A DNA stretch of 64,000 nucleotides from Halomonas sp. 1513 (GTDB taxonomy: Bacteria > Pseudomonadota > Gammaproteobacteria > Pseudomonadales > Halomonadaceae): NCBI GenBank assembly GCA_001971685.1, contig CP019326.1, positions 744,001-808,000 of the forward strand. Reading direction: 5' to 3'. A model generated the notes under the pieces. It made no database searches. It saw only the letters and a list, made by a program, of their open reading frames with translations, and had not been told where the DNA came from. Below are positions 44,635 to 57,052 of this stretch, piece after piece (position 1 is the first letter of the stretch; each line of letters starts with the position of its first letter). The position numbers and the translations under genes were made by a program.

Positions 44635-45069
44635 CTAACGGCGCAGTCGCCAGCGGCGCTTCTGCCCCTCACTGGCCGGGCGCCGCGGCCTGGGCGGGCG
44701 CGCCACTCGGCCCTGGCCGACGTCCTCGTCGCGTAGCTCGGGGCGCGAGCCACGGGTGTCGCGGGTGTAGCGCAGGTGCATGTGCAGGCCGGTCTTGGCC
44801 AGCATGTGCCCGGTCACCGGGGCGGTGATGAACAGAAACAGGGTGATCAGCAGCTCCTGCACGTGGATGCCCGGCTGAACCACGCTGAAGTAGATCATCG
44901 AGGCGACCAGGATGCAGCCGATGCCCAGGGTGGTGCCCTTGGTCGGCCCGTGCAGACGCATGAAGAAGTCCTTGAACTGCAGCATGCCCAGCGAGCCGAC
45001 GAAGGCGAACACTCCGCCGGCGACCAGCAGCAGGCTGATCAGCCATTCGAGAAAGACATACCACGCCAT
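44635..45069 (-). CDS. mrpG: Mrp-type Na+/H+ antiporter subunit G (fused-AB operon)
   Basis: 144 residues with three membrane helices. The family segment is LLLVAGGVFAFVGSLGMLQFKDFFMRLHGPTKGTTLGIG. An Arg-rich tail of ~40 residues (ARPPRPRRPASEGQKRRW) extends past the usual length. Last gene of the six-gene operon, eleven bases after mrpF. Confidence 0.92.
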   Translation of the reverse strand: MAWYVFLEWLISLLLVAGGVFAFVGSLGMLQFKDFFMRLHGPTKGTTLGIGCILVASMIYFSVVQPGIHVQELLITLFLFITAPVTGHMLAKTGLHMHLRYTRDTRGSRPELRDEDVGQGRVARPPRPRRPASEGQKRRWRLRR

Positions 45070-45080
45070 GTCAGGGTCTC

Positions 45081-45350
45081 CTATTCGATGATATCGCCGC
45101 GCAGCAGGTAGCGGCAGATCGCCATGGTGCTGACGAAACCGAGCATGGCGATCAGGATCGCCGCCTCGAAGTAGACCTTGGTGTTGAGCCACAGCCCCAG
45201 CAGCACGATCAAGGCGATGGAGTTGACGTACATGGTGTCGAGGGCCAGCAGCCGGTCGGGAATGTCGGGCCCGCGGGCCAGGCGCACCACGTTCATGGCC
45301 AGGGCGGCGACGATCAGCGCCAGGCTGATCCACAGTGCCTTGTCTAGCAT
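45081..45350 (-). CDS. mrpF: Mrp-type Na+/H+ antiporter subunit F (fused-AB operon)
   Basis: 89 residues and three helices. The RLARGPDIPDRLLALDTMYVN segment with the conserved Asp is diagnostic of MrpF. Its start overlaps the end of mrpE by 7 bases. Small accessory subunit needed for Mrp complex assembly. Confidence 0.92.
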   Translation of the reverse strand: MLDKALWISLALIVAALAMNVVRLARGPDIPDRLLALDTMYVNSIALIVLLGLWLNTKVYFEAAILIAMLGFVSTMAICRYLLRGDIIE

Positions 45351-45841
45351 TCGAAGATCTCCTTGAGCGGCTGCTCGTAGCGGGTGCGAATCGCCTCGAT
45401 GAGGGCTTGCTCGTCCTCCAGGTCGAGGACGTGGATCAGCAGCGACGAGCGGTCGAGGCGGATATTGGTCGATACCGTGCCCGGGGTCAGGGTGATGGTG
45501 TTGGCCAGCAGGGTAACGGCCAGCGGTTCGCTCACCAGCAGCGGGTATTCGACGAAGCCCGGTCGCGGCGCGCGGCCGGGCTTGAGTATCAGGTAGCTGA
45601 CCTCGAGGTTGGCCTTGAGGATGTCCCACAGCACCCGGCCAACGAAGCGGCACAGCGTCCAGGGTCGGCGTACCCGCGGCAGCGGATCCCACAGGCGTCG
45701 AGTCAGCAGCGGGATGCCCATCGCCAGCAGCAGGCCCAGCAGCAGTTGGCCGGGTGCCAGGCTACCTACCAGCAGCAGCCACACCACCAGCAGTACCAGC
45801 GACAGAGTAGGGGTGGGCAGCAGCATGCCTAGCGATCTCAT
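45344..45841 (-). CDS. mrpE: Mrp-type Na+/H+ antiporter subunit E (fused-AB operon)
   Basis: 165 residues. N-terminal helices, then the conserved NTITLTPGTVSTNIRLD motif and a soluble C-terminal domain (LLIHVLDLEDEQALIEAIR). Start overlaps the stop of mrpD by four bases (ATGA). Confidence 0.93.
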   Translation of the reverse strand: MRSLGMLLPTPTLSLVLLVVWLLLVGSLAPGQLLLGLLLAMGIPLLTRRLWDPLPRVRRPWTLCRFVGRVLWDILKANLEVSYLILKPGRAPRPGFVEYPLLVSEPLAVTLLANTITLTPGTVSTNIRLDRSSLLIHVLDLEDEQALIEAIRTRYEQPLKEIFEC

Positions 45842-47358
45842 GGTCGTGCTCCCGGTGCGGTGGCCAGCGGCAGGGTGTCAGGCGCCTCAAACCGGGTCTC
45901 GCTGCGCGCCAGCTGAGCGGCGGTGGCGTCGGCGTAGTCGCTTACCGGCCCGGCGAACAGCGTCAGCAGCGGCAGTGCGGCGAGCAGCCACAGCACCCCG
46001 GCGAGCTGCGCGGGGCGCACCCGCTGGGTGCCTGGCTTGCCCTGGTGGCTGGCCCAGAACAGTACCGACCCGGCCCGCGACAGGGCGATCAATGCCGCCA
46101 GCGTGGCCAGCAGCAGCAGTGGCCATAGCCAGGGTTGATGGCTGGCGTCGGCGGCCTGCAGCAGCCACAGCTTGGCGAGCGCCCCGGACAGCGGGGGCAG
46201 TCCCACCACGCCGATAGCGGCGACCATGAACAGCCCGGCGAGCAGGCGCTGCTGATTCAGGCGTCGCCCACATACCAGACGGGTGCCGGCCTGGCCGCGC
46301 TGGCGGTCGATCAGCTCGGCGATCAGGAACAGCGCCGCGGTCACCAGCGTCGAGTGCAGCAGGTAGTAGAGCAGTGCGGCGTCGCCGGCGCGATGGCCCA
46401 TGCCCAGCGCGACCAGCAGCGCACCGACCGAGATCAGTACCAGATAGGCCACCAGCATACGCAGGTCGCGGGCGCCGAGCGCGCCGATCATGGCCAGGGT
46501 CAGGGTCGCCAGGCCGGCGCTCCACAGCCAGGCCTGAATCGGCGCGCTGGCACTGGTGTCGGCGAATACCAGCGACTCGACGCGCAGCAGGGCATAGACG
46601 CCGACCTTGGTCATGATGGTGAACAGCGCGGCCACCGGCGCGGGAGCCGCAGCGTAGGTGCGCGGCAGCCAGAAGTATAGCGGCAGCGCCGCGGCCTTGA
46701 GGCTGAACACCACGACCAGCAGCAGCGCGCCGGTGGTGGCCAGCGCCGCCTGATCGCCGTCCAGCGCCGCCATGCGCTCGCCCATGTCGCGCATATTGAG
46801 GGTGCCGGTGGCGCCGTAGAGCACGCCGAGCGCAATCAGGAACAGCGCCGAGCCGATCAGGTTGAGTACCACGTAGTGCAGCCCGGCGGCGACGCGAGCC
46901 TTGCCGCCGCCGTGCATCAGCAGCGCGTAGGAGGCCAGCAGCAGGATCTCGAAGAACACGAACAGGTTGAACAGGTCGCCGGTGAGGAAGGCGCCGTTGA
47001 GTCCCATCAGCTGCAGCTGAAAGAGGCCGTGGAAGTGGCTGCCCTGGGCGTCCTCGCCGGCGCAGGCGAATGTCACGCAGCCCAGTGCCAGTACCGCGGT
47101 AAGCAGCAGCATCAGCGCGGCCAGGCGATCGAGGGTCAGCACGATGCCGAACGGCGCCTGCCAGTTGCCCAGCGCATAGTGATAGACCTCGTCGCTGCCG
47201 GCCTGGTGCAGCAGCAGCGCGGCGAGCCCGGCGAGCAGGGCGGTGGCGGCGACGCTGATCTGGCGCTGGCGGCGTTCGTCGAGTCCCAGCCCGAGCAGCG
47301 CCAGGGCCGCCAGCATCGGCAGCAGGATCGGCACGATTGGCAGGTGCTGGCTGATCAT
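45838..47358 (-). CDS. mrpD: Mrp-type Na+/H+ antiporter subunit D (fused-AB operon)
   Basis: 506 residues with about 14 helices, homologous to the proton-pumping subunits of complex I. The Glu of LFVFFEILLLASYALLM and the Lys of SLKAAALPLYFWLP belong to the ion path. Overlaps mrpC by 4 bp and mrpE by 4 bp. With MrpA it forms the two antiporter-like modules of the complex. Confidence 0.95.
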   Translation of the reverse strand: MISQHLPIVPILLPMLAALALLGLGLDERRQRQISVAATALLAGLAALLLHQAGSDEVYHYALGNWQAPFGIVLTLDRLAALMLLLTAVLALGCVTFACAGEDAQGSHFHGLFQLQLMGLNGAFLTGDLFNLFVFFEILLLASYALLMHGGGKARVAAGLHYVVLNLIGSALFLIALGVLYGATGTLNMRDMGERMAALDGDQAALATTGALLLVVVFSLKAAALPLYFWLPRTYAAAPAPVAALFTIMTKVGVYALLRVESLVFADTSASAPIQAWLWSAGLATLTLAMIGALGARDLRMLVAYLVLISVGALLVALGMGHRAGDAALLYYLLHSTLVTAALFLIAELIDRQRGQAGTRLVCGRRLNQQRLLAGLFMVAAIGVVGLPPLSGALAKLWLLQAADASHQPWLWPLLLLATLAALIALSRAGSVLFWASHQGKPGTQRVRPAQLAGVLWLLAALPLLTLFAGPVSDYADATAAQLARSETRFEAPDTLPLATAPGARP

Positions 47359-47696
47359 CGCGGTGGCTCCTCGTCGCCCTGCTTGCCGTCGACGTGGTCG
47401 TTGCCCAGCTCGCTGCGCGCGCGAATCGCCAGGATCACCACGAAGGCGGTCATGGCGAAGCCGATCACGATAGCGGTGAGCACCAGGGCCTGGGGCAGCG
47501 GGTCGGTGGGCGACAGCGACTCGCCGATCACCGGGGCGGCGTGGGTGTTCAAGCCGCCCATCGAGAACAGGAACAGGTTGACGGCATAGGAGAGCAGCGT
47601 CAGGCCGACGATCACCGGGAAGGTGCGGCCACGCAGCATCAGGAACAGTCCGCAGGCGGTCAGGGTGCCGACCACCCCGGCGAATAGCGCTTCCAT
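47355..47696 (-). CDS. mrpC: Mrp-type Na+/H+ antiporter subunit C (fused-AB operon)
   Basis: 113 residues, a NuoK-like subunit with three helices. The segments YAVNLFLFSMGGL and [20 protein letters not shown] are family-specific. Start at 47696 overlaps the mrpA stop (TGATG). Confidence 0.94.
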   Translation of the reverse strand: MEALFAGVVGTLTACGLFLMLRGRTFPVIVGLTLLSYAVNLFLFSMGGLNTHAAPVIGESLSPTDPLPQALVLTAIVIGFAMTAFVVILAIRARSELGNDHVDGKQGDEEPPR

Positions 47697-50488
47697 CAGG
47701 CGTCCTCCTCGATACTGGGGCGATGCACGGTGGTCACGCGGCCCAGGTTGACCAGGATCATCAGGGTGGCGCCGACCACCGCCAGGTAGACGCCGAGATC
47801 GAACAGCAGCGCCGAGGCCAGCTCGATCTCGCCGATCAGCGGCAGGTTGACGTGGCCGAACGCCGAGGTCAGGAAGGGGTAGCCGAACAGCCAGCTGGCG
47901 AGCCCGGTGGCGGTGGCGATGGCCAGCCCCGAGACGGCCAGCAGCGGGTAGGAGAGCGGTAGCCGCTGGCGGGTCCAGTCGTAGCCACGCGCCAGGTACT
48001 GCAGCAGCAGCGCCACGGCGGTGATCAGGCCGGCGATGAAGCCGCCACCGGGCTGGTTGTGACCGCGCAGGAAGATATATGCCGAGACCAGTAGCGCCAG
48101 GGGCAGCAGGATCTGGGCGATCACCGCCAGGATCATCGGGTGGCGATGTCGTGACCAGTGAATGCCCTCGACGTTGCCCGCCGGCATGAACAGCTTCATG
48201 CGGTTGAGCAGTTTGTAGGTGGCAAGCCCTGCGAGGGTCAGCACGGTGATTTCGCCGAAGGTGTCGAAGCCGCGGAAGTCGACCAGAATCACGTTGACCA
48301 CGTTGCTGCCGCCGCCGCCCGGCACGCTCTCGCGCAGGAAGAAGTCGGCGATGCTCTGGCTCTCGCGGGTCAGCAGCGCATAGTTGAGGCTGGCCACCAC
48401 CAGGCCGCACAGCCCGGCCACCAGCAGGTCGCGCAGGATGCGCCGGGTCGAGACCCAGGGGGGCGGGCGCTGGGGCAGGAAGAACAGCGCCAGCATCAGC
48501 AGGATCATCGACACCACCTCCACCGACAGCTGGGTCATGGCCAGGTCGGGGGCCGAGAAGCGCACGAAGGTCAGTGCCACCGAGAGCCCCACCACCGACA
48601 GCATCAGCAGCGATACCAGCCGCCAGCGGTGACTCAGGGCGCTGCCGACGGCGCCGAATACCATCAGTGCCGCGCCCAACACCAGCATGCCGTCAAGCGG
48701 CTGCACGCCGCGCTCGCCGGTGAGCCGCTCGACCTGGGCGAGGCCAAGGCCGGTCATGGCCACGGCGGTCAGCAGCAGTAGCGCCAGGTAGCGCTGCAGC
48801 GAGCCGTTCTCGAGCTTGAGGGTCAGCCACAGGCTGACCTTGGTCAGGCGGATGACACCGGCCTCGAACAGCCAGCGCGCATCGCGGCGCGGGAACAGCG
48901 CCACCAGGCGTGCCAGCCGGGGCTGGCGCAGCGCGACCAGCAGCCCGCCGAGCACCGCAAACACGCTGATCGCCAGCGGCAGGCTGGGGCCGTGCCACAG
49001 GGCCAGATCGAGCGTCGGCGTGGCGCTGCCCTGTACGGCCTGACTGGCCAGGACGATCAGCGGCGCGGCAAGGGTCATCGGCAGCAGGCCGATCAGCAGG
49101 CACAGGCCGGCCAGCAGCAGCCCCGGGGCGAGCATGCCGCGCGGCGGGTCGCGGGGCGGCGGGGCATCGCTGCGGCGGCCGCCGCCGAATACGCCATATG
49201 CCAGCCGCAGCGAGTAGCCCACCGAGAGCAGTGCGGCCAGCCCCACCAGCAGCGTGACCGCCGCGCCCAGGCCGCCGAACAGCCGGCTGTCGAGGGTCGC
49301 GGCGAGTAGCAGCTCCTTGGACAGGAAGCCGTTGAACGGTGGCAGACCGGCCATGGCGGCGGCGGCCATCAGCGTCAGCGTGGCGGTCAGCGGCATGGCT
49401 CGGGCCAGCCCGCCGAGGCGCTGCAGGTCGCGGGTGCCGGTCTGGTGATCGACGATGCCGGCGCTCATGAACAGCGCCGCCTTGAATAGCGCATGGTTGA
49501 GGATATGCAGCAGCGCGGCGGCGATCGCCAGCGGGCTACCCAGCCCCAGCAGCAGGGTGATCAGCCCCAGGTGGCTGATGGTCGAGAAGGCCAGGATGCC
49601 CTTGAGGTCGCGCTCGAACAGTGCGAACCAGGCGCCGTAGAGCAGGGTGGCGAGACCGATCAATGACAGCGACAGCGCCCACAGTGAGGTGTCGCCGAGC
49701 GCCGGGGTCAGTCGCGCCACCAGAAATACCCCGGCCTTGACCATGGTCGCCGAGTGCAGGAAGGCCGAGACCGGCGTTGGCGCGGCCATGGCGTGGGGCA
49801 GCCAGAAATGCAGGGGGAACTGTGCCGACTTGGCGAAGGCACCGAGCAGCACCAGCGCCACGATCAGCGGATAGCGGGGCGAGGCGCGCAGCGTATCACC
49901 GGCAGCCAGCACCTCGCCCAGCGCCAGGCTGCCGACCTCCTGACCGATCAACAGGATGCCGGCGAGCAGCGCCAGGCCGCCGGCGCTGGTCACCACCAGC
50001 GACATGCGGGCACCGCGGCGGGCATCGCTGAGCTTCGACCAGAAGCCGATCAGCAGGAAGGAGGCGAGCCCGGTGAGCTCCCAGAATAGCCACAGCAGCA
50101 GCAGATTGTCGGAGAGCACGATGCCGAGCATGGCGCCCATGAACAGCAGCAGGTAGGCGAAAAAGCGCGCATCGGCTTCGTCGCGGTGCAGGTAGTGGCC
50201 GGCATAGATGATGATCAGGCTGCCCAGGCCGAGAATCAGCAGCGCGAACAGCAGGCCCAGGCCGTCCAGGCGCAGCGCCAGGTCGAGACCCAGGGCCGGC
50301 ATCCAACTGAGCTGCACGCGCGGCAGGTCGCCGGCCACGAGGGGGGGTATCAGCAAGCCGACCAGCAGCAGCGCCAGCAGGGGAGGCAGCAGGGCCGAAA
50401 GGGTCAGCGAGCGTCGGCCGTGGCGGGCCGCGGCCAGCGGCAGCAGGCTTCCGGCCAGGGGGGCGAGGAGAATCCACAGCAGTGACAT
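47696..50488 (-). CDS. mrpA: Mrp-type Na+/H+ antiporter subunit A-B fusion
   Basis: 930 residues. The first ~700 are MrpA, a NuoL-like transporter with the ion-path Glu of [19 protein letters not shown] and the Lys of [20 protein letters not shown] and [12 protein letters not shown]. The last ~180 residues are a full MrpB domain ([29 protein letters not shown] and [19 protein letters not shown]). This fused form defines the group-2 Mrp type, which has six genes (AB, C-G), as seen in pha operons of rhizobia and pseudomonads. First gene of the minus-strand operon. GGATTCTCCTC lies near but no strong ribosome site is seen. Confidence 0.95.
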   Translation of the reverse strand: MSLLWILLAPLAGSLLPLAAARHGRRSLTLSALLPPLLALLLVGLLIPPLVAGDLPRVQLSWMPALGLDLALRLDGLGLLFALLILGLGSLIIIYAGHYLHRDEADARFFAYLLLFMGAMLGIVLSDNLLLLWLFWELTGLASFLLIGFWSKLSDARRGARMSLVVTSAGGLALLAGILLIGQEVGSLALGEVLAAGDTLRASPRYPLIVALVLLGAFAKSAQFPLHFWLPHAMAAPTPVSAFLHSATMVKAGVFLVARLTPALGDTSLWALSLSLIGLATLLYGAWFALFERDLKGILAFSTISHLGLITLLLGLGSPLAIAAALLHILNHALFKAALFMSAGIVDHQTGTRDLQRLGGLARAMPLTATLTLMAAAAMAGLPPFNGFLSKELLLAATLDSRLFGGLGAAVTLLVGLAALLSVGYSLRLAYGVFGGGRRSDAPPPRDPPRGMLAPGLLLAGLCLLIGLLPMTLAAPLIVLASQAVQGSATPTLDLALWHGPSLPLAISVFAVLGGLLVALRQPRLARLVALFPRRDARWLFEAGVIRLTKVSLWLTLKLENGSLQRYLALLLLTAVAMTGLGLAQVERLTGERGVQPLDGMLVLGAALMVFGAVGSALSHRWRLVSLLMLSVVGLSVALTFVRFSAPDLAMTQLSVEVVSMILLMLALFFLPQRPPPWVSTRRILRDLLVAGLCGLVVASLNYALLTRESQSIADFFLRESVPGGGGSNVVNVILVDFRGFDTFGEITVLTLAGLATYKLLNRMKLFMPAGNVEGIHWSRHRHPMILAVIAQILLPLALLVSAYIFLRGHNQPGGGFIAGLITAVALLLQYLARGYDWTRQRLPLSYPLLAVSGLAIATATGLASWLFGYPFLTSAFGHVNLPLIGEIELASALLFDLGVYLAVVGATLMILVNLGRVTTVHRPSIEEDA

Positions 50489-50813
50489 CGAAGATCGATC
50501 CCGTCGCAGCGGGGCACGCCTGAGGCGTTGCCGTTGGGGTTATTGTCGTGGCATGGCGACACTGGAGGGCAGTGCGTCAGGCGATAATATCTAGCAAAAA
50601 CAGGCAGTAAGCGCGGAAGGGAGAGAAAACTTCTGACGCGACGGGCCGCTATTTCTTGCCAACTATCACATTGATTCTATAGGCTTTACCCCCATCATTG
50701 TAGGCTTGCATGTCGCCCCGCGGTTAATCATTAGGCGTAGTAAATTTATAAAATTGCGCCATCCACCGCCCTGTGTGCGCGGGTGACGACGACGACAAGG
50801 AGAGACCCGCGTT
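50489..50813. other. Divergent region between two Mrp operons
   Basis: 325 bases without a gene. AT-rich compared with its surroundings (notably 50570-50760), as expected of promoters. On the plus strand TTGCCA (50656-50661), a 16-base spacer and TATAGG (50678-50683) is a good candidate. TTTATAAAAT (50749-50758) may be a second -10. On the minus strand TATTAT (near 50590) is a weak candidate. AAGGAG precedes the plus-strand mrpA ATG at 50814. A Na+- or pH-responsive operator may lie here but none is recognised. Confidence 0.6.
50656..50683 (+). promoter_or_regulatory. Candidate promoter of seven-gene Mrp operon
   Basis: TTGCCA (50656-50661), a 16-base spacer and TATAGG (50678-50683). This leaves a leader of about 125 bases before mrpA. 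Confidence 0.45.
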
Positions 50814-53148
<2,335 letters not shown>

Positions 53149-53156
<8 letters not shown>

Positions 53157-53580
53157 GTCGGGTACCATCATTCTGAATACCGCCGCACGGCTGTTGATGC
53201 CGCTGCAGCTGCTGTTCTCGGTGTTCCTGCTGCTGCGCGGTCACGATGAGCCGGGCGGCGGGTTCATCGCCGGCCTGGTCGCGGCAGGGGCCTTCATCCT
53301 CTATCTGTTCGCCTTCGGGGTCTCGGCGACCAAGGAAGTGCTGCGCATGGTCGATCCCCGCGACCTGATCGGCATGGGGCTGCTGCTGGGCACGCTGTCG
53401 ATCCTGCCGGCCTGGTTCGTCGGCGAGCCGTTCTTCACCGCCCAGTGGTGGGAGATTCCCGGCATCGACTTCAAGGCCTCGACGCCGTTGATCTTCGATA
53501 TCGGCGTCTACCTGGCGGTACTGGGCACCCTGCTGGCGGCGATCATGACGCTGATGGAGGTGGACAAGGATGAGCCCTGA
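53149..53580 (+). CDS. mrpB: Mrp-type Na+/H+ antiporter subunit B (unfused operon)
   Basis: 143 residues and four helices. Signature [30 protein letters not shown], as in the fused protein. AAGGAG precedes the ATG at 53149, inside the end of mrpA. The stop is followed after 54 bases by mrpC. Confidence 0.95.
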
Positions 53581-53634
53581 CCGCGTATCCACAACGTATG
53601 CCGTGTTTCTCACGCCCATGATTCAGGAGGTGCC

Positions 53635-53982
53635 ATGGAACCGCTGATGGCGCTCGCCATAGGCCTGCTCTACGCCACCGCGATCTACATGATGCTGCGG
53701 CGTTCCATCGTCAAGTTGGTGATCGGCCTGATGCTGCTCTCCAACGCCGCCAACCTGCTGATCTTCACCTCGGCGGGGATGACCCGCGGCGCGCCGCCGC
53801 TGATCCCCGAGGGCGCCCTGGCGCCGGCCGGCCAGGTGGCCGATCCCTTGCCCCAGGCGCTGGTGCTGACGGCGATCGTGATCGCCTTCGGCGTGCTGGC
53901 CTTTGCCGTGGTACTGATTCGCCGCGCCTATGAAATCGTCAAGGCCGATGATCTGGACAAGATGAAGGATACCGACACGTGA
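53635..53982 (+). CDS. mrpC: Mrp-type Na+/H+ antiporter subunit C (unfused operon)
   Basis: 115 residues, NuoK-like. Conserved [22 protein letters not shown] and [26 protein letters not shown] precedes the ATG. Ends with an overlap to mrpD. Confidence 0.95.
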   Translation: MEPLMALAIGLLYATAIYMMLRRSIVKLVIGLMLLSNAANLLIFTSAGMTRGAPPLIPEGALAPAGQVADPLPQALVLTAIVIAFGVLAFAVVLIRRAYEIVKADDLDKMKDTDT

Positions 53983-55541
53983 GGCCCGAAGTCGCACTCC
54001 CCGTTATCATTCCGCTGCTGTCCGGCGCGATCTCGCTGCTGTTCTGGCGCTCGCGGCCCATGCAACGCTTTATCGCCGTGGCGGGCACCCTGGCGCTGCT
54101 GGTGGTGGGCCTGTGGTTGATCACCAGCGTGTCCCGCGAGGGCTATGTGGTGATCCACATGGGCAGCTGGCAGGCGCCCTACGGGATCAGCCTGGTGGCC
54201 GATATGCTCAGCGCGATCATGATCCTGCTGACCGGCATCATCGGCCTGGGGCTGGCGATCTATTCGCTGGCCTCGACCGGCCCCAACCATGAGAAGTTCG
54301 GCTTCTATCCGCTGATGCACCTGCTGCTGGCGGGGGTGGCCGGGGCCTTCCTGACCGGCGACATCTTCAACCTCTACGTGTGGTTCGAGGTGATGCTGGT
54401 GGCCTCCTTTGCGCTACTGATTCTCGGCGGCGAGAAGGCGCAGATGGAGGGGGCGATCAAGTACGTGACCCTCAACCTGCTGGCCTCGGTGATCTTCCTC
54501 ACCGCCATCGGCCTTACCTACGGCATGGTCGGCACCCTCAACATGGCCGATATCGGCCAGCGCCTGGCCGAAGCCGAGAATCAGGGCATGGTCGAGGTGC
54601 TGGCGATCATGTTCATGATCGCCTTCGGCATCAAGGCCGCGGCCTTCCCGCTGTTCTTCTGGCTGCCGGCTTCGTATCACACGCCGCCGGTGGCGGTGTC
54701 GGCGCTGTTCGCCGGGCTGCTGACCAAGGTCGGGGTCTACTCGCTGTTCCGCGTGTTCACGCTGATGTTCGACCAGACCATGGACTATGTTCAGGACATC
54801 CTGCTGTGGGGCGCGGCCTTGACCATGGTCACCGGGGTGCTCGGCGCGGCGGCCCAGTACGAGTTCCGCCGCATCCTGTCGTTCCATATCGTCAGCCAGA
54901 TCGGCTACATGATCCTGGGGCTGGCGCTGTTTACGCCGCTGGCCCTGGCCGGTGGGATCTTCGCGGTGATGCACAACATCATCGTCAAGACCAATCTGTT
55001 CCTGATCAGCGGCATCACCCACCGACTGCAGGGCACCTACCAGCTCAAGAAGATGGGTGGGCTGTTCAAGGAGCGTCCGTGGCTGTCGGTGGCGTTCTTC
55101 CTGTCGGCCTTCTCGCTGGCCGGGGTGCCGCCGCTGTCGGGCTTCTTCGCCAAGTTCGTGATCGTGCGCGCCGGCATTGAAGCCGAAGCCTATGTGGTCA
55201 CCGCGGTGGCGCTGGCGGTGGGCTTGATGACCCTCTACTCGATGGTCAAGATCTGGAACGAAGTGTTCTGGAAAAAGCTGCCAGAGGATAATCTGGTGCC
55301 GGAGAACACCACGCCCAGTGGTGATGAGGGGCGTCTGGTCAAGAGTTCGCTGGGGTTGATGTACCTGCCGGTGGCGATCCTGGCGCTGTTCGCGGTGCTC
55401 ATCGGCGTCTTCGCCCAGCCGCTGATGGAGATGATGCTGATGGCCGGTGAACAGCTGATGAACCCTCAAGGCTACATGGATGCGGTGCTGGGCGAGGATC
55501 GCACCGTGCTGCTGCGTGACGCCCTGGAGGTGAGCCCATGA
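53979..55541 (+). CDS. mrpD: Mrp-type Na+/H+ antiporter subunit D (unfused operon)
   Basis: 520 residues, NuoN/NuoM-like. The Glu of [18 protein letters not shown] and the Lys of [16 protein letters not shown] are in place, as is a conserved [16 protein letters not shown]. It starts with a GTG that overlaps the mrpC stop by 4 bp, so it is coupled to it. Confidence 0.95.
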   Translation: MRPEVALPVIIPLLSGAISLLFWRSRPMQRFIAVAGTLALLVVGLWLITSVSREGYVVIHMGSWQAPYGISLVADMLSAIMILLTGIIGLGLAIYSLASTGPNHEKFGFYPLMHLLLAGVAGAFLTGDIFNLYVWFEVMLVASFALLILGGEKAQMEGAIKYVTLNLLASVIFLTAIGLTYGMVGTLNMADIGQRLAEAENQGMVEVLAIMFMIAFGIKAAAFPLFFWLPASYHTPPVAVSALFAGLLTKVGVYSLFRVFTLMFDQTMDYVQDILLWGAALTMVTGVLGAAAQYEFRRILSFHIVSQIGYMILGLALFTPLALAGGIFAVMHNIIVKTNLFLISGITHRLQGTYQLKKMGGLFKERPWLSVAFFLSAFSLAGVPPLSGFFAKFVIVRAGIEAEAYVVTAVALAVGLMTLYSMVKIWNEVFWKKLPEDNLVPENTTPSGDEGRLVKSSLGLMYLPVAILALFAVLIGVFAQPLMEMMLMAGEQLMNPQGYMDAVLGEDRTVLLRDALEVSP

Positions 55542-56011
55542 CCGGTGCGATCTGGAATCTGCTGCTGGCGCTGGCCTGGGTGATCCTGGGCGGCGAGTTC
55601 ACCGGCATCAATCTGGTGGTGGGGTTGATCTTCGGCTATGCCACCCTGGTGCTGATCGAGCCCCAAGTGCCGGCGCTCAAGGGCTATCCCGGGCGCGTGC
55701 CCATGATCATCATGTTCATCGGCTTCTTCATCAAGGAGCTGATCATGGCCAATATGCGCGTGGCGTTCGATATCCTGACCCCGCCCTGGCATATGCAGCC
55801 AGGGGTTATCGCGATGCCGCTCAAGGCCGAGACCGAGCTCGAGATCACCATGGTGGCCAACCTGATTTCGCTGACCCCGGGCACCCTGAGCCTGGATGTC
55901 TCAGACGACAAGCGGGTGCTCTATATTCACGCCATGTTCCTCGACAACGAAGAGGAGCTGCGCAAAAGCCTGCAAGAGATGGAGAGTCGTGCGCTGGCAC
56001 TGTTCCGCTGA
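55538..56011 (+). CDS. mrpE: Mrp-type Na+/H+ antiporter subunit E (unfused operon)
   Basis: 157 residues. NLISLTPGTLSLDVSDD is the family motif and YIHAMFLDNEEELRKSLQEME the soluble tail. ATGA overlap with mrpD. Confidence 0.94.
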   Translation: MTGAIWNLLLALAWVILGGEFTGINLVVGLIFGYATLVLIEPQVPALKGYPGRVPMIIMFIGFFIKELIMANMRVAFDILTPPWHMQPGVIAMPLKAETELEITMVANLISLTPGTLSLDVSDDKRVLYIHAMFLDNEEELRKSLQEMESRALALFR

Positions 56012-56038
56012 CCGCTCGATGCCCTGTGAGGAGTGACC

Positions 56039-56308
56039 TTGGATACCGTGATCCTGATAAGCCAGGTGTTGATGGGCCTGGCGATGATTCTCGCCTTCGT
56101 GCGCCTGGTGCGCGGCCCCAGCCTCCCCGACCGGGTGGTGGCACTGGAGCTGTTTGCCAGCATCATCGTCGGCCTGGTCGGCGTGCATGCGATCAGCTCC
56201 GACCTGTCGAGTTTTCTCGATGCGGCGATCGTGATCGCCTTGATGGCGTTCCTGTCTGCCATCGGCTTTGCTCGTTTCCTGGAACGTGGAGGACCCCGCG
56301 ATGATTGA
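56039..56308 (+). CDS. mrpF: Mrp-type Na+/H+ antiporter subunit F (unfused operon)
   Basis: 89 residues with RLVRGPSLPDRVVALELFASI, the MrpF motif. The start is a TTG at 56039, five bases after GAGGAG. A GTG at 56033 is part of that ribosome site and so is less likely. Overlaps mrpG by 8 bp. Confidence 0.92.
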   Translation: MDTVILISQVLMGLAMILAFVRLVRGPSLPDRVVALELFASIIVGLVGVHAISSDLSSFLDAAIVIALMAFLSAIGFARFLERGGPRDD

Positions 56309-56705
56309 AGTGATCAAGGGCACGCTGATCATCGTCGGTGCGCTGTTCATGCTGCTGGCATCGCTGGGCATCCTGCGCTTGCCGGATCTGCTGACGCGCA
56401 TGCACGCCACCACCAAGGCGGCGGCACTGGGCGTGATCCTGGTGATGCTGGCGGTCGCCATGCATTTCGCCGAGGTGGGCGTGGTGGCGCGGGCTTTCGC
56501 CATCATCACCTTCATCCTGATGACCGCGCCGGTGGCCGCCCACGTGATTGGCCGTGCGGGCTACTTCGTCGGCTCCAAGCTGTGGAGCGGCACGGTCAAG
56601 GATGAGCTCAAGCCCAACTACGACCCACTGACCCATGAGCTCAAGAGCGGACTGGAAACCGAGGCCAACGCCGCGCGCCAGCCCAAGCATACCGACAAGC
56701 CCTGA
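56301..56705 (+). CDS. mrpG: Mrp-type Na+/H+ antiporter subunit G (unfused operon)
   Basis: 134 residues. MLLASLGILRLPDLLTRMHATTKAAALGV is the family core, with three helices. The tail of ~45 residues is polar. GTGGAGG precedes the ATG within the end of mrpF. Last of the seven genes, followed by a terminator. Confidence 0.94.
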   Translation: MIEVIKGTLIIVGALFMLLASLGILRLPDLLTRMHATTKAAALGVILVMLAVAMHFAEVGVVARAFAIITFILMTAPVAAHVIGRAGYFVGSKLWSGTVKDELKPNYDPLTHELKSGLETEANAARQPKHTDKP

Positions 56706-56730
56706 CCGCAAGGCGGGCATGCATCGATGA

Positions 56731-56762
56731 CAGGGCCACCCCAGCGGGGTGGCCCTGTTGCG
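56731..56762 (+). terminator. Terminator after seven-gene Mrp operon
   Basis: CAGGGCCACCCC-agc-GGGGTGGCCCTG (56731-56757) is a perfect 12-bp stem followed by TTGCGTTG, a weak T-run. Confidence 0.82.
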
Positions 56763-56796
56763 TTGGTGGCCGCGTCATGACGAGGCTGTCTTTTGA

Positions 56797-56832
56797 TGTA
56801 CAATGAGTGTAGATTGATATCACTATTGTATA
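56797..56832 (+). promoter_or_regulatory. Inverted repeat in promoter region of phrB operon
   Basis: TGTACAATgAGTG (56797-56809) and CACTATTGTATA (56821-56832) form a near-perfect dyad with an 11-base loop, in an AT-rich stretch. The TATACAA-type half-site also occurs upstream of the other photolyase gene (43387-43414). A shared regulator is possible. Confidence 0.5.
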
Positions 56833-56899
56833 GGTATTAGGGTCCGCCTTATCCGGGCGGCCACTTCATGGGCACCCCTGGGTGCAAGCGAGTGTGAGC

Positions 56900-57052
56900 A
56901 TGCGTCGAACCGCCGATCTGCCCAGCAAGCAGTGCGAGCAGTGTCAGCGTCCCTACCGCTGGCGACGCAAGTGGTCGCGCTGCTGGGACGAGGTGCGCTA
57001 CTGCAGTGAACGCTGTCGCCGAGAGGCGCGCCTCGCCAGGAGGCGGGCATGA
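56900..57052 (+). CDS. DUF2256 small zinc-ribbon-like protein
   Basis: 50 residues. The Cys pattern CEQC...RPYRWRRKW...YCSERC is that of DUF2256, a family of tiny proteins that is found next to photolyase and cryptochrome genes in many bacteria. Four of the Cys probably bind zinc. The stop overlaps the phrB ATG (ATGA), so it is coupled to it. No function is established for the family. Confidence 0.9.
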   Translation: MRRTADLPSKQCEQCQRPYRWRRKWSRCWDEVRYCSERCRREARLARRRA

